30,025 nucleotides of DNA from Gammaproteobacteria bacterium UBA5078 (GCA_002416505.1 DIAM01000021.1:167777-197801); one strand, 5' to 3'. Shown: positions 15,968 to 24,255, counted from the stretch's first letter. The notes: generated by a model from the sequence alone, not told the origin. A program made the numbers and translations.

Positions 15968-16576
15968 ATGGACCACGACACGGGACGCAAGCTACGACAC
16001 AAGCGCGCTATGCAACGCAAGAAGGCCCATATCGATAAGCGCATCGCCGCTGCAGATATCGATAAGGGTTTGCTGGTGGTGCTCACCGGCGACGGTAAGG
16101 GCAAGAGCTCTTCCGCCTTTGGGATGTTGGCCCGCAGTGTCGGGCACGGCTTGCGCTGTGGCGTGGTCCAATTCATCAAGGGCCAGTGGGAATGCGGCGA
16201 ACAGATGCTATTCCACGACCACCCCCTGGTGGAGTTCCATGTCATGAATACCGGATTTACTTGGGAGACACAGGACCGTGAGAAAGACATCGAGGCGGCC
16301 GTGGCAACATGGGCGCACGCCGTCGACCTACTCCGCAATCCAGCTGTGAAAGTGGTAGTGCTAGACGAGCTCACCTATATGCTGACCTATGGCTATCTAG
16401 ACCTCGCCGAGGTACTTAAAACCCTTCGTGAACGCCCCGAAGAGCAGCACGTCATCATCACCGGCCGCAATGCTAACGATGCGCTGCTGGAGATCGCCGA
16501 CACCGTCAGTGAGGTGAAGGATATCAAGCATGCCTTCAACAGCGGAGTGCGCGTTCAGAAAGGCATCGATTACTAA
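15968..16576 (+). CDS. cobO: Corrinoid adenosyltransferase (CobA/CobO/BtuR type)
   Basis: 202 residues. The P-loop is GDGKGKSSSAFG (41-52), the unusual reversed-use ATP site of this family. EFHVMNTGFTWET and VVLDELTYMLTYGYLD are further family motifs. The enzyme transfers the adenosyl group of ATP to cob(I)alamin or cob(I)yrinic acid diamide in the cytoplasm, giving the coenzyme form. With no other cobalamin-synthesis gene nearby, a salvage role for imported corrinoid is most likely. The basic N-terminus (residues 7-25) is typical. Its TAA stop shares one base with the ATG of btuF, so translation is probably coupled. Confidence 0.95.
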   Translation: MDHDTGRKLRHKRAMQRKKAHIDKRIAAADIDKGLLVVLTGDGKGKSSSAFGMLARSVGHGLRCGVVQFIKGQWECGEQMLFHDHPLVEFHVMNTGFTWETQDREKDIEAAVATWAHAVDLLRNPAVKVVVLDELTYMLTYGYLDLAEVLKTLRERPEEQHVIITGRNANDALLEIADTVSEVKDIKHAFNSGVRVQKGIDY

Positions 16577-17463
16577 TGCAGTATTGGCGAGCCAGTCTAC
16601 TGATCATGTCCGTTATTGTGTGCGCTGCTACGAGCGCGCAGAGCATCTCGGTCGTCGACGACGAGCAGCGTACCGTGACACTGGCTGGCCCCGCGCAGCG
16701 CATAATTAGCCTCGCCCCCTCCCTCACAGAGCTACTCTTCGTGGCCGGGGCGGGCAATCGCATCAAGGGCGTAAGCGAGTACAGTGACCACCCGCCCCAG
16801 GCGCAAGGCCTGCCCATCGTCGGGCGCTACGATTTGCTCGACATGGAAGCGATCGTGGGCTTCAACCCCGACTTGATAGTGGCCTGGCGCAGCGGCAATC
16901 CGCAGGCAGCGGTACAACGTCTCATCGACCTCGGCTTCAACGTCTATATCGCCGAACCGCGGACGCTGCTCAGCATCGCCGAGCAGATCGAGAAATTCGC
17001 CAAACTTGCCGGCACGCAAGACACCGGGGAGGCTGCCTCACGCTATTTTCGCGAGCAACTTGAGGCCCTGCGCAGCCGCTATCGGGATAGCGCGAGGGTC
17101 TCCGTGTTCTATCAGGTCTGGAACGAACCGCTGATCAGTGTGGGTGGTGACGAGTTGATCAATGACATCATCGAATTGTGCGGCGGTCGCAATATCTTCG
17201 ATGACCTCGGTCTCGCCCCCAAGATCAGCGTAGAGGCGGTGCTTGAGCGCGACCCAGCACTCATAATCGCCTCGGGCATGGATATAGCGCGCCCCGAATG
17301 GCTCGATGAATGGCGGCGTTGGCCGCAGCTGCAGGCGGTTGCCAATGACGCACTGTTCTTCATCCCACCCGATCTGGTGCAACGCCATAGTCTCAGAGTG
17401 CTCAGTGGCGCCTTGCAGATGTGTAGCCAGATCGATAGCGTGCGCAACACCCAGCGCCAATAG
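16576..17463 (+). CDS. btuF: Periplasmic cobalamin-binding protein, BtuF type
   Basis: 295 residues with a signal peptide (1-21, ending SAQS). It is a type III (helical-backbone) binding protein: RIISLAPSLTELLFVAGAGNRIKGVSEYSDHPPQA and a metal/cobalamin-binding pattern of two lobes joined by a long helix (about 120-140). FNPDLIVAWRSGNP matches BtuF, where the tryptophan and neighbouring residues pack on the corrinoid. It should deliver B12 to BtuCD in the inner membrane, but no permease or ATPase gene lies in this window, so BtuCD must be elsewhere or another importer is used. The start overlaps the cobO stop (TAATG). It is the last gene of the riboswitch operon. Confidence 0.88.
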   Translation: MQYWRASLLIMSVIVCAATSAQSISVVDDEQRTVTLAGPAQRIISLAPSLTELLFVAGAGNRIKGVSEYSDHPPQAQGLPIVGRYDLLDMEAIVGFNPDLIVAWRSGNPQAAVQRLIDLGFNVYIAEPRTLLSIAEQIEKFAKLAGTQDTGEAASRYFREQLEALRSRYRDSARVSVFYQVWNEPLISVGGDELINDIIELCGGRNIFDDLGLAPKISVEAVLERDPALIIASGMDIARPEWLDEWRRWPQLQAVANDALFFIPPDLVQRHSLRVLSGALQMCSQIDSVRNTQRQ

Positions 17464-17656
17464 GGCTTGGCGAGCGCATAGCGCGTGGGTCTTCGTGCAC
17501 ATTACGCACTCGGCGTCGCGCCGCTCCACCCTCTTCGCGCGCTTGATTTACTTGAGTTTTTTGTTCGAACCCGCCCTTTTCACCCTAAAGGGGTAGAAAA
17601 AGGGACATCTTTGGCCGGTTTTCGGCAATCGTGCGAATATTCCAAAGCATAGGGTT

Positions 17657-17662
17657 TATAAT
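17657..17662 (+). promoter_or_regulatory. Candidate -10 for the binding-protein/GGDEF-EAL pair
   Basis: Perfect TATAAT 30 bp before the ATG at 17692, without a recognisable -35. Just downstream, ACGACT (17666-17671) pairs with AGTCGT (17686-17691), a hairpin that ends right at the start codon and covers the weak AAGAG ribosome-binding site. The rest of the 228-bp gap after btuF holds small GC-rich hairpins but no convincing terminator. Confidence 0.4.
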
Positions 17663-17691
17663 CTAACGACTTTCCAATCGATAAGAGTCGT

Positions 17692-18744
17692 ATGCGAAAT
17701 TCAACAATCGCGCTGTGTTTAGCCGCCTGCCTCGCCGGCTCCACCTGCAACGCCCAGACGCTTAACATACTGACCTGGCAGGCTGAGTTTGCCGATGACA
17801 CCATTAGGCAGTGGGAGGAGCGCAGCGGCATTCGCGTGAAGCAGATTTTTTTCGATCAGGAAGAGGTCCGCAATACGATCTTACTCTCCTCGGAAGTCAG
17901 CGATATAGACATCGTCACCGTCGACCCTAGCACCGCCGCCTTCGTTGGCGTGCGCGACGTGTTTGTGCCCGTAGAGCAATATAAAAACACAGCAAATTTT
18001 CGCCATTTCGATCCAGAGTGGGCCCAGAGCTGCGCGCCCTACGCTACACCTTACCTATGGGGAACCCTGGGCATCGTCTACCGCAAAGACCGCGTCAGCA
18101 AGGCTCCGACTTCCTGGCGGGATTTGTTGGAACCTAGTGAAGAGTTGCGAGGGCATATCGGCTGGGTAGAGAACTATGTGGACACACTCGCTCCGGCGCT
18201 AATTCTGCGTAATCAGCTCGTTACTAGCGATGACGAAACCTTGCTCAAAGAAGTGTTCGACGAGATGAAGAACCTGCTGCCGGCGATACTCACTTTCGAG
18301 TATGCCATCTCCTTTGTGAAGCAAAGCCCCGAGTCTGACGAGCTCTTCATGGCACTGGCCTATTCGGGGGATCAGCAGGAATTGAATGATCTTAGCCAAT
18401 CGCAACACTGGGAATATGTGCTACCCAAGGAAGGCAGCATGGTGTGGAGCGAGTGTTTAGCCATATTAAAACACTCGGACAAACAGGCCCTAGCCATGGA
18501 CTTCATAAACTTCATCAACACCCCCCAGGTCGCGGCGGCCAACTCCGAGGCGATATTTATCACTAGCAGCAATGCCGCCGCAGCGGCATTGCAGAGCGAG
18601 TCGCTGCGCAACAATCCTACCTTTGTCCCCGCTGCAGCGCAGCGTGACAAACTCATCAGATACGATGTCGAGTTTAGCGTGCGCAATATACTGCTGCGTG
18701 ATCGCATCACCAGCACTCTAGTGGAGCTTCATGAATCTCAATAA
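17692..18744 (+). CDS. PotD/NspS-like periplasmic polyamine-type binding protein
   Basis: 350 residues. The signal peptide ends CNA (about residue 21). The mature protein follows PotD (spermidine/putrescine-binding) along its length: LNILTW at the start, PYLWGTLGIVY, TSWRDLLEP, VLPKEGSMVWSECLAI and FINFINTPQVA. W29 and W252 correspond to ligand-stacking tryptophans of PotD. The PotD aspartate after the second tryptophan appears as E254, and another tryptophan position appears as Y224. No polyamine ABC transporter genes adjoin it. Instead the end overlaps by 14 bp the start of a GGDEF-EAL membrane protein, as in the Vibrio nspS-mbaA pair. A sensory rather than transport role is therefore inferred. 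The ligand (norspermidine, spermidine or another cation) cannot be decided here. Confidence 0.85.
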   Translation: MRNSTIALCLAACLAGSTCNAQTLNILTWQAEFADDTIRQWEERSGIRVKQIFFDQEEVRNTILLSSEVSDIDIVTVDPSTAAFVGVRDVFVPVEQYKNTANFRHFDPEWAQSCAPYATPYLWGTLGIVYRKDRVSKAPTSWRDLLEPSEELRGHIGWVENYVDTLAPALILRNQLVTSDDETLLKEVFDEMKNLLPAILTFEYAISFVKQSPESDELFMALAYSGDQQELNDLSQSQHWEYVLPKEGSMVWSECLAILKHSDKQALAMDFINFINTPQVAAANSEAIFITSSNAAAAALQSESLRNNPTFVPAAAQRDKLIRYDVEFSVRNILLRDRITSTLVELHESQ

Positions 18745-21088
18745 GCGCGCACTTCTCGTCATAACGCCTGTGGTGCTATTGAGCTTCGTCGTAGCATCCA
18801 TGGTGGTCTATGAGATCGCCCGTAATTTCTTGGAACGCCAAGAACAGTACCGAATCAATAGCGCTGCCAGTCAACTAGAGGCCACTTTCGGACGCTACAC
18901 CTCATTTACCGAGAGTTATCTGGTGTCGATTACGCAGAGCCATGCCCTGCATCAATACCTTCTCTTCCTCGATGAGGAGAGCAGTGACCTTGGCCTCGCT
19001 CGCAATCTCGAGGACACCCTACGCTCCACAGATGCGCAGGAAACGGACTATCTCAGTGTGACGGTGGGAATGAATACAGCGCAGCCCTTCATCCGCACGC
19101 ACATCGAGTTCAGCGACGACCCCTTCAGTGTCATCAGTCCCGCACTCGAGCGATTCGTCACCACGATGGTGGCAGAGAGGGATATGTTCCGTTGGCGCTA
19201 CCTGCAGGAGTCAGGCACTCCAAACCTCCTCATCAAGGCCGAGCTGATCGATCCCGCGACCATGGTGCGCCCTCTGCCTTCGCAGACCGAGAACGCACTC
19301 GTCATCGCCTTAGCCATTGAGCCCACTGAGTTCAACGCACTTCGCGCTCGACTCGAACAGGAACTCGGGGCGGCCTTTGTAGTGGGTGCCCTTGTCGAAG
19401 ACTTGCCTAATCTGTCTGCCTCAATAGAGTTAATAGACGGGCAGTACCTCAGCATTTCCCTGCCCTTCAATCACCTCCAACAACAGCTACTCCCCATGGC
19501 TGGTTGGCTGATATTGATCACACTGATCTTCTCCGCCACCGCGTCGATCTGCCTCTATGGCCTCACGACACGTTATATCACACGCCCGGTGCTGGAATTG
19601 GAGCGCGACTTAGCGGATGTACTCGCGAACAGGCGCGACGCGATTCCCGATAGGCACTTAGTCGAAGACGAGATCGGCAGCCTCGCCAAGACCTTCCGCT
19701 CACTCTACGACAAGCTTTCGCACTCCCATGACGAGACGCGGCGTCTAATGGAGCGCGACTCGCTGACCGGCCTGTACAATCTGAACTTCATTAGCAAAGT
19801 CGGACAACAGGCCCTCAAGAAGGCCACCGAGCAATCCGAACAACTCGCCCTAATGTATCTGGACCTAGACAATTTTAAGTTCGTAAACGATAAGTATGGT
19901 CACCGCTTCGGTGACGAGCTTCTCACCGCCTTTGGCCTAAGCCTGTTGGATATTTCGGTGATTCGCTCCTCCAGTTCCGATCAAGGCGGTCCTGTCATCA
20001 TTCCCGGTCGTGTTGCCGGAGACCAGTTTTGTCTTCTGGTTCGCCAGAAGGATGCGGCAATCGCTGCGCAGGAAATCTCTACGATGATCCTCCAGCAAAT
20101 GGAGGAAGGGCTACACTTCGCCAAATCCCGCTTCCCAATCACGACGAGCATCGGCATCGCCCTATATCCTCAGGACGGGGATTCCTTTAGCCAGCTTATC
20201 TCCAATGCCGACACGGCAATGGCGCAAGCTAAACTACAGGGCAAGAATCAGGTCGCCTTCTACTCTCAAGAGCTCGCAGAAAAACTGCGCCGCCGTCAGG
20301 AGGTCGAGAGTGCATTGAAGGTCGTCAACCCAGACCTCGAGTTCAAACTCGTGTATATGCCGCTGCTCAATGTCAGAACCGGGGAGCTGGACGGTTTCGA
20401 GGCCTTGCTGCGCTGGAACTCGCGCAGGTTTGGCAATGTGGAGCCCGATGAATTCGTGCCCATCGCCGAGTCCTGCGGGGTCTTCGCGATGATCGATGAA
20501 TGGGTTATCAGTAAGGGGCTGTCCAGTTACCCTGCCATTCGTAAACTCTTAGCGCGAGACTTCAAGATGTCACTGAACATCTCCAGCGCGCAGTTACAGG
20601 TCTCCAATCTAACCGAGGTGTTGGACCGCTATACCAAGCGTTTCGATATCGCGCCACATAACATCCAGCTAGAGATTACCGAAACCGTCAACATCGAATT
20701 GACTACCCACGCCCGCACCTTTCTGAACCGCCTCTCCGAAGCAGGTTATATATTGGCGCTAGATGATTTTGGCGCGGGCTTTACATCGCTACTACGAATT
20801 GTCGAGTACCCCATCACGATGGTGAAGTTCGATAAGAGCTTCATTCAGCAGACGCTCAAGCGGGGTAATCGCCAGATTCTTAAACCACTGGTGGAGTTAT
20901 GTCATTCCAATGGCTTGCTAGTCACGATGGAAGGGGCCGAGTCGCAGGAGGACATCGACCTGTTGAGCACTTACGATTGTGATTTCATTCAGGGTTATTT
21001 CCTAGGCCTCCCCATCTCACTTGAGGAGATGGAGGACGCCCTGCACATACTGCGCAAAGCGAGCCGCGCCGCAGCGACCAATGCCTAA
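18731..21088 (+). CDS. Membrane HAMP-GGDEF-EAL c-di-GMP enzyme, MbaA-like
   Basis: 785 residues. Membrane helix 1 is about 7-29, a periplasmic domain spans about 30-253, helix 2 about 256-278, then HAMP (about 279-335), GGDEF (about 340-500) and EAL (about 530-780). The GGDEF signature is AGDQF (429-433), so the third acidic position is lost, and no RxxD inhibitory site precedes it. The EAL domain keeps FEALLRW (E557-L559), LNISSAQL, ITETVNIE, DDFGAG (from D678), VKFDKSFI, EGAES and QGYFLG, so phosphodiesterase activity is expected. The ATG lies inside the end of the binding-protein gene, a sign of coupled translation and partnership. By analogy with MbaA, the periplasmic domain would receive the ligand state from the binding protein and set c-di-GMP levels, hence biofilm or motility. 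It ends 8 bp from the convergent ribA stop. Confidence 0.92.
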   Translation: MNLNKRALLVITPVVLLSFVVASMVVYEIARNFLERQEQYRINSAASQLEATFGRYTSFTESYLVSITQSHALHQYLLFLDEESSDLGLARNLEDTLRSTDAQETDYLSVTVGMNTAQPFIRTHIEFSDDPFSVISPALERFVTTMVAERDMFRWRYLQESGTPNLLIKAELIDPATMVRPLPSQTENALVIALAIEPTEFNALRARLEQELGAAFVVGALVEDLPNLSASIELIDGQYLSISLPFNHLQQQLLPMAGWLILITLIFSATASICLYGLTTRYITRPVLELERDLADVLANRRDAIPDRHLVEDEIGSLAKTFRSLYDKLSHSHDETRRLMERDSLTGLYNLNFISKVGQQALKKATEQSEQLALMYLDLDNFKFVNDKYGHRFGDELLTAFGLSLLDISVIRSSSSDQGGPVIIPGRVAGDQFCLLVRQKDAAIAAQEISTMILQQMEEGLHFAKSRFPITTSIGIALYPQDGDSFSQLISNADTAMAQAKLQGKNQVAFYSQELAEKLRRRQEVESALKVVNPDLEFKLVYMPLLNVRTGELDGFEALLRWNSRRFGNVEPDEFVPIAESCGVFAMIDEWVISKGLSSYPAIRKLLARDFKMSLNISSAQLQVSNLTEVLDRYTKRFDIAPHNIQLEITETVNIELTTHARTFLNRLSEAGYILALDDFGAGFTSLLRIVEYPITMVKFDKSFIQQTLKRGNRQILKPLVELCHSNGLLVTMEGAESQEDIDLLSTYDCDFIQGYFLGLPISLEEMEDALHILRKASRAAATNA

Positions 21089-21096
21089 GAATGCGT

Positions 21097-21690
21097 TCAC
21101 TCCAGCCTAGGCATATGCCCGAGTTTCTTCGCCTTCACGGCCAGATAGTTTTCGTTATGAGAGTTGTAGCCTGTATGAATAGGCACTCGCTCGGTAACGA
21201 CATAGTCTAATTCCTCGAGCGCCAATACCTTGCGAGGATTATTCGTCAGCAAGCGCAACTGCTTCACGCCGAAATGATCCAGCATCGGCTTGCAAATCGC
21301 GTATTGACGCCCATCGGCTAGGAAGCCGAGTTGCTCGTTCGCCTCGACGGTATCGGCACCCTTATCCTGCAGGGCATAGGCGCGGATCTTATTGAGCAGA
21401 CCGATGCCTCGTCCCTCTTGCCGCAGGTATAGGATAATCCCCTTACCCTCGGTGGCGATCTGCTGCATGGCATAGCGCAACTGCGGCCCGCAGTCACAGC
21501 GCAGACTAAACAGGGCGTCACCCGTTAGGCACTCGGAATGGACGCGACACAATACAGGCTCGTCGCCAGTAAATTCTCCCATGGCCAACGCCACGTGCTC
21601 TTTTCCCGTCGACGGATCTTCAAACCCGTGGATCGTGAAGTCGCCCCACTGCGTTGGTAATGCGGCCCCAGCTACAAAGTTAACTTGCAC
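21097..21690 (-). CDS. ribA: GTP cyclohydrolase II
   Basis: 197 residues, standard size. It opens GTP to the diaminopyrimidine, formate and pyrophosphate, the entry to riboflavin. The zinc cysteines C54, C65 and C67 are present in SECLTGDALFSLRCDCG, and LRQEGRGIGLLNK and LLTNNPRKV are intact. The start appears to be GTG at 21690 with GAGGG about ten bases upstream; no in-frame ATG is nearby. It is 14 bp after pgpA on the same strand. This is the only intact RibA in the window, because the RibA half of RibBA has lost these cysteines. Confidence 0.96.
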   Translation of the reverse strand: MQVNFVAGAALPTQWGDFTIHGFEDPSTGKEHVALAMGEFTGDEPVLCRVHSECLTGDALFSLRCDCGPQLRYAMQQIATEGKGIILYLRQEGRGIGLLNKIRAYALQDKGADTVEANEQLGFLADGRQYAICKPMLDHFGVKQLRLLTNNPRKVLALEELDYVVTERVPIHTGYNSHNENYLAVKAKKLGHMPRLE

Positions 21691-21704
21691 TCACACATCC
21701 CTCT

Positions 21705-22181
21705 TCAAAGTAAAAATATCGCGGCCAATTGCAGACAGCCCAATGCCATCAGTCCAGCCAATACATCATCGATCATCACACCAAAACCGCCGCTGACATT
21801 CTTGTCGAGCCAGCGAATAGGCCAAGGCTTGAGGATGTCGAAGATACGAAACAGCACGAAGCCGATCAGCATCCACAGCCACCCAGGGGGGGCCAAAAAC
21901 ATCGTGATCCAATACCCTACGAATTCATCCCAGACGATGCCGCCATGATCATGCACGCCGATATCGCTTGCCGTCTTACCGCAAAGCCACACCCCAACGG
22001 CGAAGCTTAATAGCAGGAACAGCACATACACCGGCCACGTCATGGCGGGCAGAAACAGGTAGATCAACACGGCCAAGGCGGTGCCAAAGGTGCCAGGTGC
22101 CACCGGTGCCGCGCCGCTACCAAAACCGAAGGCAGCAAAGTGTACTGGATTGCGCCAAACTGACTTAGGGGTATGCGCCAT
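21705..22181 (-). CDS. pgpA: Phosphatidylglycerophosphatase A
   Basis: 158 residues with about four membrane helices. It removes the phosphate of phosphatidylglycerol phosphate in the inner membrane. Family motifs: GSGAAPVAPGTFGT (about 22-35), WDEFVGYW, FRIFDILKPWPI and GVMIDDVLAG; the acidic residues in these are catalytic. The ATG at 22181 shares one base with the thiL stop (TGATG), so translation is likely coupled. thiL-pgpA adjacency is very common in gammaproteobacteria. Confidence 0.95.
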   Translation of the reverse strand: MAHTPKSVWRNPVHFAAFGFGSGAAPVAPGTFGTALAVLIYLFLPAMTWPVYVLFLLLSFAVGVWLCGKTASDIGVHDHGGIVWDEFVGYWITMFLAPPGWLWMLIGFVLFRIFDILKPWPIRWLDKNVSGGFGVMIDDVLAGLMALGCLQLAAIFLL

Positions 22182-23206
22182 CAACCAGCCTCCTGAATTA
22201 AATTTTCAGCACTTGCGCGAAAATGCTTGTAACCCGATGCCTCGAGGGCGATCGGCTCGCCGAGTTCACGCCATTGCAGTTGTGTGCCCTGCGTGATTAC
22301 ACCAATTCTTGTTACCGGTACTCCAATCGTACCTAGGCCCGTACGCATGGCCTGCTCATTCTCTGGGCTTAAGGTAAAGCACAGCTCATAGTCGTCCCCA
22401 CCACTGATGGCTAAGTGCCGTTGCTGCGCATCACTGTGCGCGGCACGCAGGGCGACAGAGAGCGGCAGTGTATCCAGATCGATACTCGCCCCCACGGCGC
22501 TAGCACGCAAGATGTGGCCGAGATCCGACGCCAGGCCGTCCGACAAATCGATGCAAGACGTGGCGAGATCGCGCAGCAATAGTCCCGCCTCGATGCGCGA
22601 CTCAGGCACGAAGAACGCGTCGATCAAGGCGCCACGATGTTCCACGCTCAAGGACTCTTTGCCTAGATTGCTCAGCACCTGTAGACCGGCGGCGGCATCG
22701 CCCAAGCTGCCGGTAACGAAGACCAGATCACCGACTCGGGCGCCGCTGCGACGCAGGCCAGAGCCCACCGGCAACTCACCGTGCACTTGCACACAGAGGG
22801 TCTTACTGCCGTGGACTGGACTAGAGGCGCTTAAGTCGCCGCCAATAAGTGGGCAATTATGCTCCCGAGCAACCTGCGCGAGTCCTTTGCTAAACTCGCC
22901 TAGCCAATTCTCGTCCGCCGCGGGCAAACACAGCCCCAAGGTAAAACACAGCGGTCTTGCCCCCATGGCCGCGAGATCGCTTAGATTCACTAATAGAGTA
23001 CGCTTGCCGAGCAAATACGGATCTGCATCGGGAATGAAGTGTACCCCCTCCTGCAGGATATCCATCGACATCGCGAGCTGCATCCCAGGCGCGGGGCGCA
23101 GCAATGCGCAGTCATCCCCTATCCCTAAACCGAGTTCAGGAATCGGAAACGCGATCTCGCCGGAATTAAAGAAGCGGCTGATTATGTCGAATTCGTCGGA
23201 CGCCAA
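22181..23206 (-). CDS. thiL: Thiamine-monophosphate kinase
   Basis: 341 residues. It phosphorylates thiamine monophosphate to thiamine diphosphate, a cofactor needed by Dxs in this same window. Motifs: GIGDDCALL near residue 27, SMDILQEGVHF, VNLSDLAAMGARP, GGDLSAS, CIDLSDGLASDLGH and ISGGDDYELCFT. The start is read as TTG 23206, with GAGG nine bases upstream; no ATG or GTG gives the family N-terminus. It lies 74 bp after nusB and overlaps pgpA by one base. Confidence 0.95.
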   Translation of the reverse strand: MASDEFDIISRFFNSGEIAFPIPELGLGIGDDCALLRPAPGMQLAMSMDILQEGVHFIPDADPYLLGKRTLLVNLSDLAAMGARPLCFTLGLCLPAADENWLGEFSKGLAQVAREHNCPLIGGDLSASSPVHGSKTLCVQVHGELPVGSGLRRSGARVGDLVFVTGSLGDAAAGLQVLSNLGKESLSVEHRGALIDAFFVPESRIEAGLLLRDLATSCIDLSDGLASDLGHILRASAVGASIDLDTLPLSVALRAAHSDAQQRHLAISGGDDYELCFTLSPENEQAMRTGLGTIGVPVTRIGVITQGTQLQWRELGEPIALEASGYKHFRASAENLIQEAG

Positions 23207-23280
23207 TGTGGCAGACCTCAGGGTATTGTTGATTTTATGCTGCGCTGTTTCCTGTGGCCACGCACTTGCGTGAGCGGGAC

Positions 23281-23778
23281 TTACTCAATCTCGAGTGTGC
23301 GAATCTGGCGGGCGGCTTTGTCGAGTATGCCGTTGACGTATTTATGACCGTCGGTAGCACCAAAAATACGTGCCAATTCCACGTGCTCATTAATTACCAC
23401 TTTGTAGGGAACATCGATGCGCTGCATCAATTCGTACATCCCAAAACGCAACAGGCATAGCTCGATTGGGTCGAGATCCTTGATGTCACGATCTAGCCAC
23501 TGTGACATCGCCTCGTCCAACTCCTTAACGAGTGGCGGGATGGCGGGAAACACTTCGTTGAAATACACCCAGTCGATCTTGCCGAGGTAATAGCTGCGAA
23601 ACTCGGCCTGAATATCGCTGACCGTGGCGCCTGCGAGCTGCCATTGGTAGAGTGCTTGCAGCACCATACGCCGTGCCTTCTGCCGCTCCGAAAGCTTCTT
23701 CTTCGGGCTTTCGATCTTAGCCTCGGTCGCCGGTGGCAGCTTATTGCGTACGATTGTTGAGTCCTTCAATGTTTTCAC
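23281..23778 (-). CDS. nusB: Transcription antitermination factor NusB
   Basis: 165 residues at most. NusB pairs with NusE (ribosomal protein S10) on boxA RNA to allow antitermination in rRNA operons. Conserved segments: RQKARRMVLQALYQWQLAG, DLDPIELCLLRFGMYEL and YKVVINEHVELARIFG, followed by KYVNGILDKAAR. The start is uncertain: GTG 23778 abuts the ribH stop, while TTG 23769 has AGGTG (which includes that stop) at good spacing. The N-terminal 25 residues are charged and poorly conserved. The ribH-nusB order is standard. Confidence 0.94.
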   Translation of the reverse strand: MKTLKDSTIVRNKLPPATEAKIESPKKKLSERQKARRMVLQALYQWQLAGATVSDIQAEFRSYYLGKIDWVYFNEVFPAIPPLVKELDEAMSQWLDRDIKDLDPIELCLLRFGMYELMQRIDVPYKVVINEHVELARIFGATDGHKYVNGILDKAARQIRTLEIE

Positions 23779-24255
23779 CTACGCGCTTAGCTTCTTGATG
23801 ACACTGACCATTTCCATGGCGCTTAAGGCCGCTTCCGCGCCTTTATTGCCGGCCTTCGTGCCAGCGCGTTCGATTGCTTGTTCGATGGTATCCACCGTCA
23901 ACACACCGAAGGCGACAGGAATCTTGCTCTCGAGACTCACAACACCCAGACCCTTGACGCATTCGCCCGCGACATACTCGAAGTGCGGAGTGCCGCCGCG
24001 GATTACCGCGCCTAAGGCTATCACCGCATCGTAGCTGCCAGTGGCCAGGACATTGCGAGTCAACACTGGCAGCTCGAACGCACCAGGCGCCTTCACGATG
24101 GTGATGTCCGCGTCCTTCACACCATGACGACGCAGCACATCCAGCGCGCCCTCCTGCAGCTTGTCCACTACGAAGCTGTTAAAGCGGGCCACGACGATGG
24201 CGTAGCGTGCGGAGCCACCCTGAAAATCGCCTTCAATGGTCTTGATATTACTCAT
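23779..24255 (-). CDS. ribH: 6,7-dimethyl-8-ribityllumazine synthase
   Basis: 158 residues. It joins the product of RibB with the pyrimidine from RibD to form lumazine and normally assembles into pentamers or 60-mers. Motifs: VVARFNSFVVDKLQEGA, VKAPGAFELPVLTR, ALGAVIRGGTPHFEYVA (histidine of the catalytic site) and GVLTVDTIEQAIERAG. ATG 24255. It lies 46 bp after ribBA, with the nusB frame starting at its stop. Confidence 0.97.
   Translation of the reverse strand: MSNIKTIEGDFQGGSARYAIVVARFNSFVVDKLQEGALDVLRRHGVKDADITIVKAPGAFELPVLTRNVLATGSYDAVIALGAVIRGGTPHFEYVAGECVKGLGVVSLESKIPVAFGVLTVDTIEQAIERAGTKAGNKGAEAALSAMEMVSVIKKLSA

Noticed and set aside
17573..17603. Terminator after btuF from the CCCTTTTCACCC / GGGGTAGAAAAAGGG inverted repeat
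   Set aside because: The pairing has mismatches and there is no T-tract after it on the plus strand.
18745..21088. Reading the binding-protein and GGDEF-EAL genes as one gene split by a frameshift
   Set aside because: Each has its own complete start, and the second begins with a normal membrane helix; the 14-bp overlap fits translational coupling of a periplasmic and a membrane partner.
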